Assembly (NCBI GenBank): GCA_028696935.1
Contig: JAQVGE010000020.1
Location: forward strand, 1 to 11,244
Length of the DNA stretch: 11,244 bases
Origin: Minisyncoccota bacterium
Lineage (GTDB): Bacteria > Patescibacteria > Paceibacteria > UBA9973
Reading direction: 5' to 3'
Numbering within the stretch: position 1 is the stretch's first letter; each line of letters begins with the position of its first letter. Shown here in pieces: positions 6,276-11,244 of the stretch. The notes under the pieces are model-generated. The model was not told the DNA's origin. It did not search any database and saw nothing but the letters and a program-made list of their open reading frames with translations. Made by a program: the position numbers and the translations under genes.

Positions 6276-7349
6276 TTATACATATCGTTCAATCTCTCGT
6301 GCAACATCTTCTATTGAAATTAAATTGATATCCTTCTCTTTTTTAATAATATGAATACTTTTGCCCCGTGGTCCTATATGTCTAGGATCTGTGGGGCCAA
6401 ATATGGCAATGACAGGCGTGTTGATTGCTGCTGCCACATGCATTATTCCGGTGTCGTTTGATATTAGTAATTTTGCATGCGCCAGAAGAACAGCTGTTTC
6501 CTGTAGATTTAGAGTCCCTGCAAAATTTATTACATTATTATTTCCAACTAGCTTAACTATTTTACTATTGACTTCAATTTCCTTAATACCACCAACCAAC
6601 ACAATTTTATAACCATGCCTCTCGATTATTTGACATATGGCTGCATATTTTTTCCAATCCCAATGTTTATACTCCAGAAGGCCGCCGGCATGAATTGCAA
6701 TAAAATCAGTTTCATTCTTCAAAATGGAATAGATTTTTTGTGACGTCCTCTTCCTCAAGGCTTCATTAATAAATATTTTGGGATAATAAACGTCATTAGG
6801 AATTTCTTCACCTAAAAATCGTAAAAAATCAAGATTTAGTTCCGTCCTGTGTCGCCCTAGATCGTAGGGTAGCAAATGGGAATAAACAAAGTCCAGATTT
6901 CTGAAGTTTTCATTTATGTAATTGCCAAGATGCTTTAGGCTTAATTTAGGGCGAGCCTTGCTTACCAAAAAAGATAACTTCATTAAATCAGAAGGCAGAC
7001 AAGCAAATAAAACATCAATTATCTCATCTCGCAATTGGTGTATCAATTTGATAGTAGTTACAATGTTGTTTGGTACAGCTTCAAGATAAACTTTAGATAC
7101 GGCGGGAATGTTGCAAAAAACTTCTTGGGTCGTTTTTAAAGCAATGATGATAATCCTAGCTTCTGGTTTAATTGTTCGGATTGCTTCTATAAGCGGTGTT
7201 GCCATGACGGCATCGCCGATTCCCGCCGTGGCAAATAGACAGATACATTTCGCATTTTTCCATATCGTATATTTTTCATCTGTTAATGGGTTTACATTAA
7301 GATATTGCAACTTCAGAAGAAATCGGAAAATTTCTTTTATGATTTTCAT
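6276..7349 (-). CDS. GT9 (heptosyltransferase-like) glycosyltransferase
   Basis: A 357-residue GT-B enzyme of the ADP-heptose:LPS heptosyltransferase family (GT9). The N-terminal domain has the family signature AGIGDAVMATPLIEAI (42-57), where the acidic Asp46 follows the glycine loop. The C-terminal donor domain shows FIAIHAGGLLEYKHWDWKKY (216-235), IVLVGGIKEIE (249-259), FAGTLNLQETAVLLAHA (276-292) and ISNDTGIMHVAAAINTPVIA (296-315) followed by IFGPTDPRHIGP (316-327), the D-T/S-G-x-x-H-x-A-A hallmark of nucleotide-sugar binding. The family uses nucleotide-activated heptose or other sugars in LPS core and related glycans; the donor here is unknown. Its ATG overlaps the stop of the upstream GT4 gene by four bases (ATGA) and has no ribosome-binding site of its own, so translation is probably coupled. 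It is AT-rich like the genes to its right. Confidence 0.93.
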   Translation of the reverse strand: MKIIKEIFRFLLKLQYLNVNPLTDEKYTIWKNAKCICLFATAGIGDAVMATPLIEAIRTIKPEARIIIIALKTTQEVFCNIPAVSKVYLEAVPNNIVTTIKLIHQLRDEIIDVLFACLPSDLMKLSFLVSKARPKLSLKHLGNYINENFRNLDFVYSHLLPYDLGRHRTELNLDFLRFLGEEIPNDVYYPKIFINEALRKRTSQKIYSILKNETDFIAIHAGGLLEYKHWDWKKYAAICQIIERHGYKIVLVGGIKEIEVNSKIVKLVGNNNVINFAGTLNLQETAVLLAHAKLLISNDTGIMHVAAAINTPVIAIFGPTDPRHIGPRGKSIHIIKKEKDINLISIEDVAREIERYV

Positions 7350-8503
7350 TGAATAATACTGTTAAAAAAACGTACATAATATTCTCTATTGCTATTTAAT
7401 CCATGGACTTTTTCAGCATATTGACGAGCACGTTTTCCCATTTCTTTCCTTATATTATTATTTATTATTAAATATTCTACGTCTGAGACAAATTGCTTAA
7501 AATCACGGGATACATATCCAATTTTTTCCCTGCTTATAACATTGCCGGGATCAACTTCAAATGAAACTGTTGGAGTTTCCCTGAGCCATGCCTGAACAAA
7601 TGTATTCGGAAACCCCTCATAAGGCAAACTTGTGTTGACCAATATTGAAGACTGTTCAATATATTTCTCAGCTTCCCGACTTGCTAATTCACCAAATATA
7701 TCTAGATTCCCCGAACAATTATTAACATCTGAAATTATATTTTTAAGATATTCATCAGACGTCTTTCCATAAACAAATTCAAATCGGCATTCTAATCTTT
7801 TTAGAGCCTTTGCCAGGTCAAAGAAAAGTTCGCTCCGTTTCCAAGGTCTATAATTACTGATCCAAATAACCCTTGTTTCCTGATCTTTAACAGCATCGCA
7901 TTTTAATTCAGGATGAAGAGTCCTTAATATGATAGCTTCACGATTTAACGTGCTTTTTGCCAGAAGAAGCTGATTCTCATGTTGCACAACCAAGTATGGC
8001 GCCTTCTTTAATAAATTGCGATATTTTAAATCATAAAAAATTAGATATGGCGCAATCAAAAACTTTTTCCAATAACTATTTGTATTTCTCAATATTGCGT
8101 TGGTGTTAAAAAATAAATTCAGATCAGCATCCGAAGATAAAGCAAAAACAAATGGTATATCATTTTTCAATGCGTATTTGAGAATAATGCCTTTTTCCTG
8201 AAGTTGACTTCTTCCACGTTGGTAAAAAACGGAAGGACATATTTGTCTGATAATATTTTCAAAGTATTTGGATTTATATTGAAAAGAAAAGGACTTTTGA
8301 GGATACCGCCATAACCATGTGTTTTGGGCTATTTCTTCGCATCCCTTGTTACTCATATTTGATGGAGACAGGAAATGAACATGCCATCCGGCCTCCGCAA
8401 GAATATGGCCTATGTAGTGTGTTTGCAATTCGACCCCGCCATCTTTTTCCGATAGATGTCGATGGCCAGCTATACAAATAACTTTTGATTTAAATGTGTT
8501 CAT
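7346..8503 (-). CDS. GT4 glycosyltransferase, EGFPNTF-VQ variant
   Basis: A 385-residue GT-B glycosyltransferase. The N-terminus has HRHLSEKDGGVELQTHYIGH (14-33), a GG-x-E-x-Q acceptor-domain opening typical of GT4. The middle has VFYQRGRSQLQ (92-102) and VFALSSDADLN (119-129). The donor domain has VIWISNYRPWKRSELFFDLA (212-231), FVYGKTSDEYL (243-253) and YEGFPNTFVQAW (295-306), where Glu296 and Gln304 take the EX7E positions, followed by VSFEVDPGNVI (313-323). The neighbouring gene at 9639 shares YQRG, the S-x-A-D segment, the E-G-x-P-N-T-F-x-Q block and the DP-x-x-x-I segment, so the two look like ancient paralogues. Both ends overlap neighbours by four bases (ATGA at 8500-8503 and 7346-7349), indicating translational coupling. 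No separate Shine-Dalgarno is seen. Substrate unknown. Confidence 0.92.
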   Translation of the reverse strand: MNTFKSKVICIAGHRHLSEKDGGVELQTHYIGHILAEAGWHVHFLSPSNMSNKGCEEIAQNTWLWRYPQKSFSFQYKSKYFENIIRQICPSVFYQRGRSQLQEKGIILKYALKNDIPFVFALSSDADLNLFFNTNAILRNTNSYWKKFLIAPYLIFYDLKYRNLLKKAPYLVVQHENQLLLAKSTLNREAIILRTLHPELKCDAVKDQETRVIWISNYRPWKRSELFFDLAKALKRLECRFEFVYGKTSDEYLKNIISDVNNCSGNLDIFGELASREAEKYIEQSSILVNTSLPYEGFPNTFVQAWLRETPTVSFEVDPGNVISREKIGYVSRDFKQFVSDVEYLIINNNIRKEMGKRARQYAEKVHGLNSNREYYVRFFNSIIQ

Positions 8504-9639
8504 TTATGATGTGTTTTAATTTCGTCAAGAAGCCTATCAACAAGCTGTTCAACCTTAAAATTATTATTGGCGTAAAGATAGGCATTCTTGCTTGCGTTAT
8601 CCTGTAACTCTTTATTCCTGATCCACATTTTAGTTGTTTTAATGAGATCAATAAAAGAATTGCAAACGGCACCCATCTTTTCATTTTGAATCATTTGATC
8701 AGGATCACTGTTAAGACTTATAATCGGAACGGCATGCATGAATGCCTGAATAAATGTATTTGGGAGACCCTCATAATTTTCCCATGATGTCGAAATAAAT
8801 AGAGTCGCATTTTTAAATATTTCATTTCCTTCTTGAAGATTAATGCCGCCTAAATATCGAAAATTTGATATATTTGCGGTTATTTTAAGAACTTGATGAA
8901 GGATGTTCTTATCTGGTGCTTTTCCGGCCATAATGAATTCTACGTTTTCATCCTTCAAGGCTACAGCAAGTTCAGCAAATAGATGTGGTTGCTTCATAGG
9001 CGTGAGATTGGCCAACCATAGTATTTGAGGCTTGGTATTCTTTTTAGGTGCTATTGGAGGAATTTCATAACCGGAACCCAGAATAACAGAATCAAGATTA
9101 AAGTTCTGTTTCAGTGATCGTTGTTGTTTTTGAGTTTGCGCAATAACAAGATCTGCGCGTTTTATTGCGTTATGAATGAAAAAATCAGCACATAATGCTT
9201 CTAATAAGAGGATCAATTTTGATATAATATTTCTTTTTTCTTTGATTCTGATCCGTAAAAATTTCCATTTCTCTCCACTATTGTCGGCATTGCTTAACCA
9301 GATGAATTTAGCGCCCACTTTCCAAGCATAATAAGCGGCCACAATAGTTTCCGGTAATTTGCCTCGTTGGTAAATGATGTCAGGTTTGAATTCTTCGAGC
9401 AATTTATCAATACGGTGCAGCCATAGTGGATTGAGCATACCCATTATAGTTTTACACGAGACAACAGTTAGACGATCATCTATAATTTTTTGAAAAGCCG
9501 GATGTGCAGAGAGAATAACAAGTGAATCGTACCCTCTCTTGGAAAGTTCTTTTGAAACGTTGTAAACTTGAACACTTGAACCGGTAAATGGGATTTCGGC
9601 AGAAATAGGCCAAGCCTGTGATAAGAACGCGAATCGCAT
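8500..9639 (-). CDS. GT4 glycosyltransferase, EGLPNTF-IQ variant
   Basis: A 379-residue GT-B glycosyltransferase. MRFAFLSQAWPISAEIPFTG (1-20) leads into SSVQVYNVSKELSKRGYDS (21-39), the standard GT4 first loop and helix. Further landmarks are PDIIYQRGKLPE (86-97), WLSNADNSGEKW (114-125), a hydrophobic helix KLILLLEALCADFFI (141-155), and the donor-domain segments ILWLANLTPMKQPHLFAEL (206-224), FIMAGKAPD (235-243), YLGGINLQEGNEIF (262-275) and YEGLPNTFIQAF (289-300). Glu290 and Gln298 occupy the EX7E positions. The ATG at 9639 has AAGGTG just upstream, overlapping the 20-base gap after the polymerase gene. Its stop overlaps the start of the next GT4 gene (ATGA). It shares several blocks with that neighbour. 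The donor sugar cannot be assigned. Confidence 0.92.
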   Translation of the reverse strand: MRFAFLSQAWPISAEIPFTGSSVQVYNVSKELSKRGYDSLVILSAHPAFQKIIDDRLTVVSCKTIMGMLNPLWLHRIDKLLEEFKPDIIYQRGKLPETIVAAYYAWKVGAKFIWLSNADNSGEKWKFLRIRIKEKRNIISKLILLLEALCADFFIHNAIKRADLVIAQTQKQQRSLKQNFNLDSVILGSGYEIPPIAPKKNTKPQILWLANLTPMKQPHLFAELAVALKDENVEFIMAGKAPDKNILHQVLKITANISNFRYLGGINLQEGNEIFKNATLFISTSWENYEGLPNTFIQAFMHAVPIISLNSDPDQMIQNEKMGAVCNSFIDLIKTTKMWIRNKELQDNASKNAYLYANNNFKVEQLVDRLLDEIKTHHK

Positions 9640-9644
9640 ATTGA

Positions 9645-9650
9645 CACCTT
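9645..9650 (-). promoter_or_regulatory. ribosome-binding site AAGGTG of the GT4 gene at 9639
   Basis: AAGGTG on the reverse strand ends five bases before the ATG at 9639. It is the only clear ribosome-binding site among the polymerase, two GT4 and GT9 genes; the next two genes rely on ATGA overlaps instead. Confidence 0.55.
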
Positions 9651-9659
9651 ATGAATTGT

Positions 9660-10985
9660 TTATAATGAACTTTGAGATTGTGTTATATCGGAATAAAGTC
9701 GAAGTGTAAAAAAAATGAAAATCAATGTCGCAGGCTCATAATTTGTAAATGTGGCATTGTGCCCCAAAGCGTTCAGTAACAATGAAATAAGTGTTATGCA
9801 AAAAATATAGTTCAAATAATTCAAGTCCCGCGATTCCTCAAACTTTAAAAATAATAATTTTTTGCATATTTTAGCAATCTTATAAACAACCATTATTATC
9901 AGCAGCATCAACGCCCATCCGTAGTCGACAATAGGTGTTAAAAAGCCGTTGTGCGGTGCAATTACTCTACCCCAGGCATCAAACAATGAGTTGTTTAGAT
10001 TATAAATAAGATACTCGTAATCAATGCCTGCAATGGTTAAACCTTGTGGATATTCAAAAATAATTTTCAAGACCTCCCATTGCAGCGTTATTCTGGATAT
10101 TAACTCGGACTGCATTGTTTCATCTGTGATCTTTTGAATCAAACCCCATGTGGCAACGTCGCTGATAGGTTTAGTAAATGTATCAGACATGACAATAATA
10201 ATAGGTACGATGAATAAGAACAGGAGGAGCATTTTTATGTTTATTGCTGGCAATGCATTTCTTCGGAGAAAAACTAATATCATGCCAGCGATTATTGAAA
10301 TAGTGAGAGCCCTTTGTCCTATTAAGAAAACGCATAAAAGTGACGTAGTCAGCAGAATCAAAGAGATGATCAACTTCTTTCCACTAGTAAAAAAGTTAAT
10401 CATTATAAGCGCCATTGTGAGGGCCGTTAGATGATAGCTAAAAATGTGCGCATTGCCGTGCAAACCTGAACGAGCAAAATAATATGAAAATAAATCTTGC
10501 TCCAATAATATATCATAGTAGATTCGTTTATGAATAGAAGCTAAAGCGAACGACGAATATGTTGCCAGAAACCAAGTTGACGATACAAGCAAAATCACTA
10601 AATAATAATTGAATAATTTACGCGGGTTGTAATTGTTTGTAAAAATATTAGATGGTTGACCAATGATGGCTAAGGCGATAAGTGTCGAGAACATAAATAG
10701 TAATTTTGTATTATATGCAGATGATGACGAGTAATTGATTATTTCTTGATATAAAAAAATGACAAACAATAAAATGATAATTTGTTTAGATTCTTTGTTG
10801 AACGAATGAAAAATACGGGGCACGCTTAATCCAAATATAATAATGCCAATAATGGTCGCGATTGTTAATGGCGCAACAGGCAGAAATGAAGGTGCAGGAA
10901 TTGCGTATGTGAATAATGCGAGAAAAAAAAAGCAATATATATTTATTAGTTTAGGAATCATTTTACTAATGAAAATATTAAACAC
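9660..10985 (-). CDS. O-antigen polymerase/ligase-like (Wzy/WaaL) polytopic membrane protein
   Basis: A 441-residue, very hydrophobic protein with about eleven to twelve predicted membrane segments (for example near 12-30, 37-54, 68-84, 94-109, 125-145, 182-199, 204-222, 226-240, 251-266, 350-372, 391-407, 420-432). A large hydrophilic loop lies at about 267-348, as in O-antigen polymerases and ligases. LIGQRALTISIIAG (221-234) matches the G-x-R-x-x segment, and APHNGFLTPIVDYGWALMLL (343-362) the H-N-x-x-L...G block, of the Wzy_C/WaaL family. Such proteins act on undecaprenyl-diphosphate-linked glycan at the periplasmic face, either polymerising repeats or ligating chains to lipid A-core. Sequence alone does not separate the two; the setting among glycosyltransferases favours a polymerase. 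The longest frame starts at a GTG (10985) without a ribosome-binding site; an ATG at 10961 (residue 9) is equally possible. Composition is very AT-rich (18 of 60 G+C at 9781-9840). Confidence 0.82.
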   Translation of the reverse strand: MFNIFISKMIPKLINIYCFFFLALFTYAIPAPSFLPVAPLTIATIIGIIIFGLSVPRIFHSFNKESKQIIILLFVIFLYQEIINYSSSSAYNTKLLFMFSTLIALAIIGQPSNIFTNNYNPRKLFNYYLVILLVSSTWFLATYSSFALASIHKRIYYDILLEQDLFSYYFARSGLHGNAHIFSYHLTALTMALIMINFFTSGKKLIISLILLTTSLLCVFLIGQRALTISIIAGMILVFLRRNALPAINIKMLLLFLFIVPIIIVMSDTFTKPISDVATWGLIQKITDETMQSELISRITLQWEVLKIIFEYPQGLTIAGIDYEYLIYNLNNSLFDAWGRVIAPHNGFLTPIVDYGWALMLLIIMVVYKIAKICKKLLFLKFEESRDLNYLNYIFCITLISLLLNALGHNATFTNYEPATLIFIFFTLRLYSDITQSQSSL

Positions 10986-11025
10986 GCAATATTTGTCAGT
11001 ATGGGACTATATTCTATTTGAATCA

Positions 11026-11244
11026 TTAGCCTTTCAGTGCAATAAGGTAAAAATTACGGGCAAAAAAACCGTGCATAAATTCTGGCAGTTTGAGATTCAC
11101 AGTTTTCATCCCCAATAATTTTAGAAGAACATTAAGGCCAAATCCGGTAGTGCTTGGCATTTGAATGACTATTCGAAAATTTAATGTATTAAGAGTTTTG
11201 AGCAATGACCTATGAGTAAAAAAACGATAATGATAGCCTTCTCC
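11026..11244 (-). CDS. probable SAM-dependent methyltransferase, C-terminal 72 residues (5' end beyond right edge)
   Basis: The reverse strand is open from the right edge to a TAA at 11026-11028, immediately followed by TGA. The 72 residues begin GEGYHYRFFTHRSLLKTLNT and then NFRIVIQMP. The H-Y-R-F-F-T-x-x-S-L-x-x-x-L pattern followed by N-F-x-I resembles the C-terminal cap of class I methyltransferases and parallels GHLHYFTFRSLQLLL...GFEI in the gene at 5007 and GHINSYSPKTIRRLI...NFKV in the gene at 3288. It ends FARNFYLIALKG, like the closing beta-hairpin of such domains. The SAM-binding motifs would lie beyond the edge, so the assignment rests only on the tail. It lies 40 bases before the polymerase-like gene on the same strand and is probably in the same transcript. 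Confidence 0.6.
   Translation of the reverse strand, partial: GEGYHYRFFTHRSLLKTLNTLNFRIVIQMPSTTGFGLNVLLKLLGMKTVNLKLPEFMHGFFARNFYLIALKG

Noticed and set aside
8490..8684. Minus-strand 64-codon open frame within the 3' end of the GT4 gene at 8500-9639
   Set aside because: It is another frame of the same strand inside a gene with a conserved frame; no independent evidence of translation.
10843..11118. Plus-strand open frame of 91 codons at the right
   Set aside because: It spans the start of the polymerase-like gene, the gap and the methyltransferase tail on the other strand, and has no recognisable content or clear ribosome-binding site.
1..11244. Insertion sequences, tRNA genes, CRISPR arrays or toxin-antitoxin pairs
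   Set aside because: Reading both strands I found no transposase-like frame, terminal inverted repeats, regularly spaced repeats or cloverleaf sequence. Nearly all the window is filled by the glycan genes.

Overview
The window lies inside a surface-polysaccharide (O-antigen, capsule or exopolysaccharide type) biosynthesis locus of a bacterium. Every gene I can support is on the minus strand, so transcription runs from the right edge to the left edge. There are eleven clear protein genes, two of them cut by the window edges, plus one doubtful small ORF. No RNA gene, insertion sequence, CRISPR array or plus-strand gene was found, and no gene-free stretch exceeds 140 bases.

Layout in transcription order (right to left): the C-terminus of a probable SAM-dependent methyltransferase (11244-11026); a polytopic O-antigen polymerase/ligase-like membrane protein (10985-9660); two related GT4 glycosyltransferases with an EX7Q form of the family motif (9639-8500 and 8503-7346); a GT9 heptosyltransferase-like enzyme (7349-6276); a 139-base gap; a GT4 enzyme with a degenerate EX7E motif (6136-5018); three class I SAM methyltransferases (5007-4309, about 4204-3371, 3288-2554); a GT4 enzyme with a canonical EX7E motif and a cysteine-rich segment (2492-1314); a WecG/TagA/CpsF-family (GT26) glycosyltransferase (1212-454); and the N-terminal part of a GNAT-family acetyltransferase (419 to beyond the left edge).

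How the genes may work together (inference): the WecG/TagA-like enzyme would add an early sugar to an undecaprenyl-diphosphate-linked primer. The GT4 and GT9 enzymes would extend the repeat unit. The methyltransferases and the acetyltransferase would decorate it or its sugar precursors. The polytopic membrane protein would polymerise or ligate repeat units at the outer face of the inner membrane. Flippase, priming transferase, chain-length regulator and nucleotide-sugar genes are not in this window and may lie outside it. Polymer structure and sugar identities cannot be read from sequence alone.

Organism: a GT9 heptosyltransferase-like gene next to an O-antigen ligase/polymerase-like gene suggests a diderm (Gram-negative-type) bacterium. 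The AT-rich genes, frequent AGGG/GGAG ribosome-binding sites and GTG/TTG starts would also fit a diderm Firmicute, so I do not name a genus. Base composition is uneven: the polymerase and GT4/GT9 genes at the right are very AT-rich, while the GNAT gene at the left and two GT4 genes in the middle are clearly richer in GC. This fits the mosaic assembly usual for such loci.
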